This document shows positions 16,224-23,489 of a stretch of DNA of 44,073 bases, one piece after another; positions within the stretch are counted from its first letter, which is position 1; each line of letters begins with the position of its first letter. A program made the translations under genes and the position numbers. The notes beneath the pieces were generated by a model. The model had not been told where the DNA came from, searched no databases, and worked only from the letters and a program-made list of their open reading frames with translations. Origin of the DNA: Phycisphaerales bacterium (GTDB lineage: Bacteria > Planctomycetota > Phycisphaerae > Phycisphaerales > SM1A02); the NCBI GenBank assembly GCA_013003065.1, contig JABDLI010000072.1:1-44073 (forward strand). The letters run 5' to 3'.

Positions 16224-17585
16224 GTGACGCCTCATCCCCTCGTCGCCGGAGCCGCCCGCGCGGTCGCGGGGCTCGCGCCCGCCGTTCGGCGGCTGCTCTG
16301 CGATGACGCCATCCTGCGCGACACGAAGGCGGCCGCCGACCGCGGCTATTTCACGCCCGACGAGGACGAGCGGGTGCGGAGCTGGTTCGCCCGGTACCTC
16401 ACGGCTCGCTCCGAGCTGTCCGAGACCATCCGCGATCTCAGGCCGCTGGCGCAACCACGCCGGGACGGGGAAATCCGTGACGCCACGCGAATGCAGGCGT
16501 TCATCGTTGCGTACGCCGCCGCGTGCACGCTTGTGAACGCCGGCCGCGGACTCGTCCGGGAGATCGCCCACCATACCGTCGTGCAACGAAAGCTCAACGA
16601 GCAGCACGCGGGACAACGCATTCCGCGCAAGCAGTACACGGCGGTCTACCGCTCGTTGACGAGCCCCCGTCACGCGTGGCAGCTCGCGCAAGCCATCGAG
16701 CTGGCCGACACGAATCGCGACGCGATCGACGCCGCCGCTGCGGATCCGATCCTCGCCCCGGTCGTCGACGTGATCGAGTCGAACGAGAGCGTGCTGCGTA
16801 TGGGGGTGCGGCAGTACCTGCGCGCGCGGCTCCGGTACCGTTGGCACTCCTACCGCCGCCGCCGCGCTTCGGCCGCGCAGCAGGGGCTCTTTCATCTCGC
16901 CGCCGCCAGCGGGCGGGTCATCGCGGAGATGCGGCTGCCGTGGCACCGCGATCGACTGCGGCGAGCGCACCGGGCGCACCTCGCGTCGCTCGTGCGCCCC
17001 GGGGACGTGTTCGTCGTCCGGCACGATCGCGTCATGAGCAACCTCTTTCTGCCGGGGTACTGGCCCCACGTCGCACTCTACGTCGGCTCGGCCGCGGACC
17101 GTGCGACCCATGCCATCGAGGTCGACGAGGCGTGCGCAGCGGCGTGGGTCGATCCCCACTGCGTGCTGGAGGCGAGAAAGGACGGTGTGCTCTTCCGCCC
17201 GCTCGACGACACGCTCGCGGTGGATGCGGTGGTGGTGCTGCGGCCGTCGCTGGCCGCGGCCGACGTCGCGGCGGCCATCGCCCGCGCTGCCATCCACCAC
17301 GGCAAGCTGTACAACTTCGACTTCGACTTCTTCACGGCCGACCGGCTCGTCTGCACCGAGGTGGTCTACCGGGCGTACGAGGGCATCGGCGGCGTCACGT
17401 TCCCGCTCCAGACGCGGGCGGGTCGGCTGACGCTCTCCGCCGAGGACATCCTCGATCTCGCCGTGGCCAACCGCGGATTCGAGACGGTGGCCGTCTTCGG
17501 GACGCCGCACGTCGGCAACCGGGTCGTGACCGGGGCCGATGCGGCCCACGCCCTCGCCGCCAGCTACCAGGCGGGTCGGTCCTGA
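16224..17585 (+). CDS. Permuted papain-fold (YiiX/YebB, NlpC/P60-like) protein
   Basis: About 453 residues. The N-terminal ~250 residues are helical and Arg-rich, without a family I recognise. The C-terminal ~190 residues match the circularly permuted NlpC/P60 (YiiX/YebB-like) fold. The His comes first in GYWPHVALYVG (about 282) and the Cys comes late in ADRLVCTEVVYRAYEG (about 377), with GDVFVVRH opening the domain. Members are thiol hydrolases or amidases of cell wall or lipid; the substrate is unknown. No signal peptide is obvious. ATG 16212 is an in-frame alternative start; I favour GTG 16224 from the TATGCT box 7 nt upstream. It is divergent from the 15477-16136 gene and 21 bp before gspF. 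Confidence 0.8.
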   Translation: MTPHPLVAGAARAVAGLAPAVRRLLCDDAILRDTKAAADRGYFTPDEDERVRSWFARYLTARSELSETIRDLRPLAQPRRDGEIRDATRMQAFIVAYAAACTLVNAGRGLVREIAHHTVVQRKLNEQHAGQRIPRKQYTAVYRSLTSPRHAWQLAQAIELADTNRDAIDAAAADPILAPVVDVIESNESVLRMGVRQYLRARLRYRWHSYRRRRASAAQQGLFHLAAASGRVIAEMRLPWHRDRLRRAHRAHLASLVRPGDVFVVRHDRVMSNLFLPGYWPHVALYVGSAADRATHAIEVDEACAAAWVDPHCVLEARKDGVLFRPLDDTLAVDAVVVLRPSLAAADVAAAIARAAIHHGKLYNFDFDFFTADRLVCTEVVYRAYEGIGGVTFPLQTRAGRLTLSAEDILDLAVANRGFETVAVFGTPHVGNRVVTGADAAHALAASYQAGRS

Positions 17586-17593
17586 TCGACCGG

Positions 17594-17599
17594 TACAAT
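17594..17599 (+). promoter_or_regulatory. -10 box TACAAT before gspF, leaderless start candidate
   Basis: TACAAT matches TATAAT at 5 of 6 positions and is followed by 7 nt and the GTG start of gspF at 17607. No -35 consensus or Shine-Dalgarno was found. It could start the T2SS operon transcript directly at the start codon. Confidence 0.45.
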
Positions 17600-17606
17600 C
17601 GGGCTC

Positions 17607-18794
17607 GTGGCGACATTTGCCTACATCGCGCGGAACGACGACGGCGAGCGGGTGACGGGGCAGGTCAGCGGCGGGACGCGGCAGGCGGCGCTCGCCGAGC
17701 TCTCCGCCCGGCAGCTCGCGCCGGTGCGGGTGGAGGAGGTGCGTGAGCGAACCCGGTGGCAACGCGGGGTGTCGGCGCGGCAGCTTGCCACCGCCTACCG
17801 GCAGCTCAGCGATCTGCTCCGCGCCGGCGTGCCGCTCTTGCGGGGTCTGCGGCTGCTGGGTCGGGGCCGCGCGAACCCGCGACTCGCCGGCGTGCTCGAG
17901 AAGATCGCCGACGAAGTCGCCGAAGGTGGCCCGCTGGCCGACGGTCTCGCGGCGCATCCGGAGATCTTTCCCGCCATCCACGTCGCCATGATCCGCGCCG
18001 GCGAACGCGGCGGGTTCCTCGAGCCCGTGCTCGCACGGATGGGCCGCTTCATCGAGCACCAGGCGGACATGCGGGGCCGCGTCGTCGGCAACCTGATCTA
18101 TCCGGTCGTCCTGCTGCTGGTGGGCGTGGGCGTCGTGGTGTTCGCGTTGGTCTTCCTGGTGCCGAAGTTCGCGAACTTCTACGCCCGCATCGAGCTGCCG
18201 CTGCCGACGAAAGTGCTGCTGGCGTCGTCGGACATCCTGCTCGGATACTGGCCGCTGCTGCTGGCCCTGCTGGCGTTGCTGGCGGGTGCCGGCTGGTGGC
18301 TGGTGCAGCAGCCGCGGGTTCGCCGCCTGCTGGCGCGCGGGCAGCTGCGGGTGCCGAAGCTGGGTGAGCTGAGCCGTGACCTCGCCGTTGGCCGCTTCGC
18401 CCGCATCCTCGGCACGCTGCTGGAGAACGGCATCCCGATGTTGCCGGCGATGCAGATCAGCCGGGACGCCACCGGGCACATCCTGCTCGTCGAGGCCATC
18501 GACGAGGCGACCGACGCCGTCCGCGCCGGCGAGACGCTCGCGGAGCCGCTGGCCGCCAGCGGCATGATGGCCGAGGACACGATCGAGATGATCCGCGTGG
18601 GCGAGTCGGCGAACAACCTCCCCGAGGTTCTCATCACGATGGCGGACACGATCGAGAAACGCGTCGACCGGCTGCTCGGCGCATTCGTCCGGCTGATGGA
18701 GCCGCTGCTCCTGCTCCTCATGGCCGGCATGGTCGTCTGCATCTTCGTGGCTCTGGTCGTGCCGATGCTGCGGATGAGCGCATCCATCGGCTGA
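17607..18794 (+). CDS. gspF: T2SS inner-membrane platform protein GspF
   Basis: A 395-residue polytopic platform protein, near the usual GspF/PilC length. Two T2SSF domains (about residues 60-185 and 265-385) each carry the family pattern: LSDLLRAGVPLLRGLRLLG with MIRAGERGGFLEPVL, and LGTLLENGIPMLPAMQISR with MIRVGESANNLPEVL. Three membrane helices are visible (about 165-190, 215-235 and 365-390). Its known role is to couple the assembly ATPase to pseudopilus growth. The N-terminus MATFAYIARNDDGERVTGQV is typical. The GTG start is supported by that N-terminus and by the TACAAT box. It is the first T2SS gene in the window; the expected gspE is not beside it. Confidence 0.95.
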   Translation: MATFAYIARNDDGERVTGQVSGGTRQAALAELSARQLAPVRVEEVRERTRWQRGVSARQLATAYRQLSDLLRAGVPLLRGLRLLGRGRANPRLAGVLEKIADEVAEGGPLADGLAAHPEIFPAIHVAMIRAGERGGFLEPVLARMGRFIEHQADMRGRVVGNLIYPVVLLLVGVGVVVFALVFLVPKFANFYARIELPLPTKVLLASSDILLGYWPLLLALLALLAGAGWWLVQQPRVRRLLARGQLRVPKLGELSRDLAVGRFARILGTLLENGIPMLPAMQISRDATGHILLVEAIDEATDAVRAGETLAEPLAASGMMAEDTIEMIRVGESANNLPEVLITMADTIEKRVDRLLGAFVRLMEPLLLLLMAGMVVCIFVALVVPMLRMSASIG

Positions 18795-18828
18795 CCGCGG
18801 GCCGGCATGTCGTTCGCCCGCAACTCGG

Positions 18829-18858
18829 TTGAGCCTTGATCGCCGCTTCATGCATAAT
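18829..18858 (+). promoter_or_regulatory. Candidate promoter before gspG
   Basis: TTGAGC (18829-18834), an 18-nt spacer and CATAAT (18853-18858), the latter preceded by TG in an extended -10 context, lie in the 131-bp gap between gspF and gspG. The -10 overlaps the 24-bp repeat at 18844-18867. It could add transcription for the pseudopilin genes. Confidence 0.4.
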
Positions 18859-18867
18859 GCGGGCTAG
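18844..18867 (+). repeat. 24-bp repeat, copy 1 (before gspG)
   Basis: CGCTTCATGCATAATGCGGG followed by CTAG. It recurs inverted just after gspG (19488-19511) with one mismatch, and again direct at 19701-19724 with two mismatches. Copies 1 and 2 therefore bracket gspG as an inverted pair. Confidence 0.8.
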
Positions 18868-18925
18868 ACTGGATCGGGAGAATCCCGCCCGACCCGGCTG
18901 GCCGATCTGGATGGAAGGAACCGAC

Positions 18926-19489
18926 GTGAACACTTCGCCCCATGCCCGCTCTCGCCCTTGCCCCCGCCCCCGGCGACGACCGGCGTCCCGCGTTCGTCGC
19001 GGCTTCTCGCTGATCGAGCTGCTCATCGTCATCGCCATCCTGCTTGCCATCGGCGGTCTGGTGGTGGTGAACCTGCTGCCGGCGCGTGACCAGGCCGACA
19101 TCGACCTGACCCGCGTGCAGATCGACGTCTTCGAGGAAGCTCTCAAGCGTTTCAACCTCGACCTCAAACGCTGGCCCAGCGAGGACGAGGGCGTCACCGT
19201 GCTCTGGTCGGGCACGGGGCTCGACAACGAAGAGGACGAGGCCCGCTGGCGTGGACCGTACCTCGAGGATCCGGCGCCACGTGACCTCTGGAACAACGAG
19301 TGGATCTACCGGGCGCCGAGCGAGATTCGCGAGAGCGCGCCGTACGACATCATCTCGATGGGCCCCGACGGCGAAGAGGACACCGAGGACGACGTGCACA
19401 ACCACCTGCGGATGATGAACGAGGAGGGCGAGCTTGACGAGGAGTTCGACGACTTCTCGCCGGCCGGTGGAGGCACGGCGGGGTCCTAG
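18926..19489 (+). CDS. gspG: Major pseudopilin GspG
   Basis: A 187-residue type IV prepilin-like protein. A long basic leader ends in RVRRG, and cleavage is expected before FSLIELLIVIAILLAIGGLV, with the essential Glu at +5. The C-terminal part has the GspG signature: GPYLEDPAPRDLWNNEWIY, then PYDIISMGPDGEEDTEDD, the Ca-site region. It builds the pseudopilus shaft in the periplasm. The acidic tail (EEGELDEEFDDF) extends it beyond the usual ~145 residues. I chose GTG 18926 because GGAAGGAA lies 5 nt upstream; ATG 18911 is an alternative. It is bracketed by a pair of inverted 24-bp repeats. Confidence 0.93.
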   Translation: MNTSPHARSRPCPRPRRRPASRVRRGFSLIELLIVIAILLAIGGLVVVNLLPARDQADIDLTRVQIDVFEEALKRFNLDLKRWPSEDEGVTVLWSGTGLDNEEDEARWRGPYLEDPAPRDLWNNEWIYRAPSEIRESAPYDIISMGPDGEEDTEDDVHNHLRMMNEEGELDEEFDDFSPAGGGTAGS

Positions 19490-19724
19490 CCCGCATTCTG
19501 CATGAAGCGGGTCGGTGGGTCGTCGGAGCCGCGGCCTGTGTTGGAGATGACGATGAACGCTCAATCCACTGGGATCACGCGCGGCGCACCCAGCGCGGCA
19601 AGCCGGCCGCGTGATCGATCGGGCGAGCTGATGGCATATCCGTCGATACGTCGAGGCTCGAACGATCGGTCACGCGGCCGGATCGCCCGCTGGACGACCC
19701 GCTTCATGCAGAATGTGGGCTAGA
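19488..19724. mobile_element. 237-bp element with ~29-bp inverted ends, MITE-like
   Basis: It lies between gspG and gspH. The left end (19488-19516) and right end (19696-19724) are reverse complements over about 29 bp with one mismatch. Inside, a second inverted pair (19603-19620 with 19664-19681, CCGGCCGCGTGATCGATC against its complement) matches at 17 of 18 positions. The transcript could therefore fold as two nested stems. It has no transposase and no convincing gene. The left end overlaps the last two bases of gspG and the right end stops 2 nt before the gspH start. It could be a MITE, a structured RNA or a transcription attenuator in the operon; the sequence does not decide. Confidence 0.55.
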
Positions 19725-19726
19725 CC

Positions 19727-20458
19727 GTGAGCGGCGTTGCCGGCGGCGTTCGGCGTGGCCGCGCGTTCACGCTGCTCGAGCTGCTGATCGCCATCGCGTT
19801 GCTGCTGGCGATCGCGGCGGTCGCGATCCCGAGCCTGGTGCGTGACCTCGACGACCGCGGCTTCGACGCGGCGATCGAGACCGTGGTCGGGCAGCTCCTC
19901 CTCGCGCGTGCGCACGCGCAGTCCAACGCGATGGCGGTCGAGGTGTGGTATCGGTCCGGCCCCCCGCGGGTCGAGGCACGGCCGTTCGATCCCGCCGCCG
20001 GGGGTCTTCCCGGTGACCCGGCCTTCGTCGACGACGATGCCGCCGCAACGCCGCTGACCGCAACGATCGGTGAAGCGTGGGCGTTGCGAACCCTGCCGCG
20101 CGACATGCGGTTGACCGGCGTGCCGCCCGCCGATCCCGGGGGGGAACGCGGACCGTGGAACGACTTCGACGAGCCGGCCGAGGCCGAGGCGTCGATTCGC
20201 CTGGTCGTCTATCTCCCCGACGGTTCGGCGCTCCTGCGCACGACGACGTGGTTCGTCGACGAGGCGGAGACCCGGCGTGTGCGGTTGGAGGTGAGCGGTT
20301 TCACCGGCGTACCGACGCTCACGACTGTCGATCCCGACGCCGATCCCGAGGCCGCGCCGGACGCCGAGCCGGAGGAGGCCGACGGGGCGCGCGGACGGCG
20401 GGGGCCGGGCGACCCGCGGGCGCCGGGTTTGCAGCCCTTCGCCGGAGACCCGCCGTGA
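19727..20458 (+). CDS. gspH: Minor pseudopilin GspH
   Basis: A 243-residue prepilin-like protein. The leader MSGVAGGVRRGRA is followed by FTLLELLIAIALLLAIAAVA, with Glu at +5. The residue before the cut is Ala rather than the usual Gly, which prepilin peptidases can sometimes accept. The position after gspG and the mid-size globular domain (VVGQLLLARAHAQSNAMAVE, as in GspH/FimT) support GspH. The C-terminus is low-complexity and acidic (DPDADPEAAPDAEPEEADG). The GTG start is 2 nt past the inverted-repeat element. The TGA overlaps the GTG of gspI. Confidence 0.82.
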   Translation: MSGVAGGVRRGRAFTLLELLIAIALLLAIAAVAIPSLVRDLDDRGFDAAIETVVGQLLLARAHAQSNAMAVEVWYRSGPPRVEARPFDPAAGGLPGDPAFVDDDAAATPLTATIGEAWALRTLPRDMRLTGVPPADPGGERGPWNDFDEPAEAEASIRLVVYLPDGSALLRTTTWFVDEAETRRVRLEVSGFTGVPTLTTVDPDADPEAAPDAEPEEADGARGRRGPGDPRAPGLQPFAGDPP

Positions 20459-20904
20459 GACGGGGTGGCATCCTGCTGGAGGTGTTGCTCGCGCTCGGGA
20501 TCTTCGTGACCACGGGGATCTTCGCGCTCGGGGCCAGCCGGACGGCGCTCGGCGCGATGACCCGCGCCCGGGACGAAGCGTTGGCCGAGGACATCGCCCG
20601 GTCGAAGCTCGCCGAGCTGGAGGCGGGGCTCGTCAGCGTGGCCGAGCTGCGCGAAGGGGCGATCGACCGCGTCGGCTCGATCGACGTGATGGACACGCGG
20701 CTGGCGGAGCAGTGGGAGATCGATCTCCAGACCGAGCGCACCGCCCACCGGGGCCTGACCCTGGTCACGATCACCGTCCGGCAGGTTCCCCCCGGCGAGA
20801 TCTCCGGACGATTCCAGAGCCTGGTCGCATTGCGTGAGTCCGAGGAGGAGGGGTACCGCGAAGACGACATCATGCGGGGGCTGCCCGAGGGAGAACGCCC
20901 GTGA
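20455..20904 (+). CDS. gspI: Minor pseudopilin GspI
   Basis: A 149-residue prepilin-like protein of usual GspI size. The N-terminus MRRGGILLEVLLALGIFV has a very short leader, with cleavage expected after RRG and Glu at +5. The sequence AEDIARSKLAELEAGL is the typical GspI helix (compare A..LA..KLAELE in the family). It is thought to sit in the pseudopilus tip with GspJ and GspK. GTG 20455 overlaps the gspH stop and its own stop overlaps the gspJ start (GTGA), so translation is coupled. Confidence 0.87.
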   Translation: MRRGGILLEVLLALGIFVTTGIFALGASRTALGAMTRARDEALAEDIARSKLAELEAGLVSVAELREGAIDRVGSIDVMDTRLAEQWEIDLQTERTAHRGLTLVTITVRQVPPGEISGRFQSLVALRESEEEGYREDDIMRGLPEGERP

Positions 20905-21650
20905 CGTCGCGACGCGGTTTCAGCCTGCTCGAGGTGCTCGTCGCCATCGCGCTCATCGGCGCGTTGCTGGGCGCGATGTTCGCTTTCTCGTGGGACATGC
21001 TGAGCGTCCGCGATCGACTTCTGCTCGAAACGAACCGCGCCCGCGGCGCGGCGTTGCTCCTCGACGCGGTCGAGGGCGACCTGCTGACGTGCGTCGTCGG
21101 CGACGCGGCGCGGGGGTCGGGCATTCAGGGTGACGCGACGACGCTGTCCATCCTGAGCCGCGCGGTGCCCGCCCGGCTGGCCATCGCGCACGCGTCCGAG
21201 CTGGTGTTCGCCGACCTGGAGCGGTCCCGCTACCGCTTTCGGATGGGGTCGGGTCTGATCGAGGCGCAGCGGACGCCGGTCGTCATGGGATCGGGCGCCG
21301 GGTACGAGGCGATGGGGGGACCGGTCGCTCGCGTGCGGTTCCGGTACCACGACGGCAGCGGCTGGCGTGACCGGTACGACAGCCTGGCGGAGGATCGACT
21401 GCCGCTCGCGGTGGAGATCGCGATCTGGTACGCGGACACGGAACCGGACGACGGGTTCGGTTCCGAGTCGAGCGCCGAGGATCCGTGGCCCGACGCGCCG
21501 GCCGGGTTCGATGACCTGGCGGGTTTCGACGACGCCGGTGACGACCCGGCGACGCCGGTGGTTGCCCCGGATCGTCTCCGCGTCATCCTGGTGCCGGACG
21601 CCGCGGCGTCGCCGGACGCAGAGACCGGACCCGAGGACCCCGAGCCGTGA
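20901..21650 (+). CDS. gspJ: Minor pseudopilin GspJ
   Basis: A 249-residue prepilin-like protein. MTSRRG precedes FSLLEVLVAIALIGALLGAM with Glu at +5. The body has the GspJ-like VRFRYHDGSGWRDRY and LPLAVEIAIWY strands. The C-terminal ~60 residues are Asp/Pro/Ala-rich (FDDLAGFDDAGDDPATP, PDAETGPEDPEP) and probably disordered. Acidic tails are shared with GspG, GspH and GspK here. It is GTGA-coupled to gspI and gspK. The known role is in the tip complex that starts pseudopilus assembly. Confidence 0.87.
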   Translation: MTSRRGFSLLEVLVAIALIGALLGAMFAFSWDMLSVRDRLLLETNRARGAALLLDAVEGDLLTCVVGDAARGSGIQGDATTLSILSRAVPARLAIAHASELVFADLERSRYRFRMGSGLIEAQRTPVVMGSGAGYEAMGGPVARVRFRYHDGSGWRDRYDSLAEDRLPLAVEIAIWYADTEPDDGFGSESSAEDPWPDAPAGFDDLAGFDDAGDDPATPVVAPDRLRVILVPDAAASPDAETGPEDPEP

Positions 21651-23464
21651 CGCGACGCTCGTTCATCCTGGTCGCGGTGTTGATCGTGATGGGCAGCGCG
21701 TTGCTGGTCGTGACGGGCGTCCTGGCGATGGTGCAAGCCGACCGCGCCGGCATGGTGAGCGTGCGGGGACGCACCCAATCCCGTCTCATCGCCTGGTCGG
21801 CCGTGCAAGCGATCACGACCGAGCTGGACCGCCAACGCGACGAGGTGCTCGACGGTCGCATGCCCCGGCTCGATGACTGGATGACGCTGTACGAAGCGGA
21901 CGGGCGGCAGGGTGTCGTCCGGCTGCTGCCGATCGGACCCGGCGGCGAAACGCTCGTCCCGGAAGCCGCCCGGCTCGATCTCAACCGGGCCGACGAGACG
22001 ACGCTCGTGGCCACGGGTCTGATCGACGAGGCAACCGCCGCCCGCATCGTGCGTCACCGCGACGAGGTGCTGCGACGACCGTTCCAGTCGGTGGCGGAGC
22101 TGCTGGAGGTGCCGGGCATCGACCCCGAGATGCTCTACGGCGACCTCTCCGAGATCGACTGGGGGCCGGCGTTGCGGGGAGACACGCTCGACCTCGCCGA
22201 ACGGGTGTCGCAGCGGCTGACGGAGACGACGGTCCGCGGCCTCGCCGACATCGTGACCGTCTACGCCTTCGAGCCGGCGGTGCAACGCAGCGGCCGCCTG
22301 CGGATCAACATCAACGTGCCGTGGTCGGACGAGCTGGGGCGACGCATCGACGGGCGTTTCGGTCAGGGCTCCGGCGAAGCGCTCCGGCGCATCATGGAAT
22401 CGGGAACGAGCTTCTCCGACGAAGGGCGGATCTACGGCGTCCTCAACCAGTTCGACAGCCAGCCGCAGGATTGGCCGGACATCATCGACGCGCTGACGGC
22501 CGAGGACACCGGCGTGCACTTCGGCCGCATCGACATCAACCGTGCGCCGGTGGAGGTGCTCCGCGCGTTGCCCGGCGTGACCCCGGAGCAAGCGGAGGAG
22601 ATCGCCGAGACCCGCGACGGTCTCGACGGCGAGACGCTCGCGACGGTGGCGTGGCCCGCGATCGAGGAGATCCTCGCTCCCGAGCAGTACGAGACGCTCG
22701 GGGGACGAATGACGACACGCTCGTGGGTCTACCGCGTTCGGCTCGCGGCCGGCGAGATGTCGATGGACGATGACCCGGAGACCGCGCCGCTCGTTGATCC
22801 CGTCGTGTACGAAGCGGTCGTCGATCTCGTGGACCCCACCGCGCGGATCGCGTACCTGCGCGAGCTGACGCTCTTGCCGGTGGCGGCCGCCCTCGTCGCG
22901 CACGCCGACCCGGTCGATGACGATGACGACCCGCCGCTCGAGGATGATCCGGCGCCGGCACCCGGCGCAGACGATCCCGCCCCCACGACCGAAGACACCG
23001 TGACCGGACGCGACATGCCGAGCAGCTTCGCGACCGGCGGCCGCGAGCTCGACTCCCGCGCGGACGACCCCGACCCGATCGACGCAACGGCAACGGAGAC
23101 CCGCGCGCCCGTCACGCCGGCGTCGCCCGACACACCGGCGTCACCGGCGCGGCGTCGCGTGGGACGATGGCAGGGCGGACGCTCACGCCGGAGGAGGCGA
23201 GCGGTCGATGTGGAAGGGGACGCGGACACGGACGCGGTCACGGCCACGGACGCGGACGCGGTCACGGCCACGGACGCGGACACGGCCACGGACGCGGACG
23301 CGGACGCGGACACGGACGCGGACACGGACACGGTCGCGGCCACGGCCACGGCCACGGACGCGGTCACGGACGCGGACACGGTCGCGGTCGCGGTCGCGGA
23401 CACGGTCGCGGACCCGGTCGCGGACACGCCCCCGCCCCCGCTCCCCCCGATCACCTCGCCCTAG
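21647..23464 (+). CDS. gspK: Minor pseudopilin GspK with hexamer-repeat-encoded tail
   Basis: A 605-residue GspK-like protein, much longer than the usual ~320. The N-terminus MTRRSFILVAVLIVMGSALL is the GspK type, lacking Glu +5. Two SAM/HhH-like regions follow: LDLNRADETTLVATGLIDEA with VAELLEVPGID (about 105-165), and IDINRAPVEVLRALPGVTPE (about 298-320), both diagnostic for GspK. From about residue 420 the sequence is acidic and Pro-rich. From about 524 to 594 it is translated from a hexanucleotide repeat giving Asp-Thr-Asp-Ala-type runs. GspK caps the pseudopilus tip, so such a tail would sit at the tip or be trimmed. It is GTGA-coupled to gspJ, with 25 bp to gspL. Confidence 0.88.
   Translation: MTRRSFILVAVLIVMGSALLVVTGVLAMVQADRAGMVSVRGRTQSRLIAWSAVQAITTELDRQRDEVLDGRMPRLDDWMTLYEADGRQGVVRLLPIGPGGETLVPEAARLDLNRADETTLVATGLIDEATAARIVRHRDEVLRRPFQSVAELLEVPGIDPEMLYGDLSEIDWGPALRGDTLDLAERVSQRLTETTVRGLADIVTVYAFEPAVQRSGRLRININVPWSDELGRRIDGRFGQGSGEALRRIMESGTSFSDEGRIYGVLNQFDSQPQDWPDIIDALTAEDTGVHFGRIDINRAPVEVLRALPGVTPEQAEEIAETRDGLDGETLATVAWPAIEEILAPEQYETLGGRMTTRSWVYRVRLAAGEMSMDDDPETAPLVDPVVYEAVVDLVDPTARIAYLRELTLLPVAAALVAHADPVDDDDDPPLEDDPAPAPGADDPAPTTEDTVTGRDMPSSFATGGRELDSRADDPDPIDATATETRAPVTPASPDTPASPARRRVGRWQGGRSRRRRRAVDVEGDADTDAVTATDADAVTATDADTATDADADADTDADTDTVAATATATDAVTDADTVAVAVADTVADPVADTPPPPLPPITSP
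23217..23428. repeat. Hexanucleotide repeat tract inside gspK, GGNCRC unit
   Basis: About 35 hexamers (GGACGC, GGACAC, GGTCAC, GGCCAC, GGTCGC and similar) fill the 3' end of gspK. All frames on both strands are open here. Gain or loss of one unit would change the protein by two residues without a frameshift. The same unit recurs at 1642-1740. Confidence 0.9.
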
Positions 23465-23489
23465 TATCCCCCCGGAGGAAGACCCCCAC

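Noticed and set aside
16137-18851. N-terminal extension of the 15477-16136 frame to 1,124 codons
   Set aside because: It is antisense to the peptidase and gspF, has no domain, and the real gene has its own signal peptide and ribosome site at 16136.
23217-23428. On/off phase variation by slippage in gspK
   Set aside because: The unit is six bases, so unit gain or loss keeps the frame; only length variation is expected.
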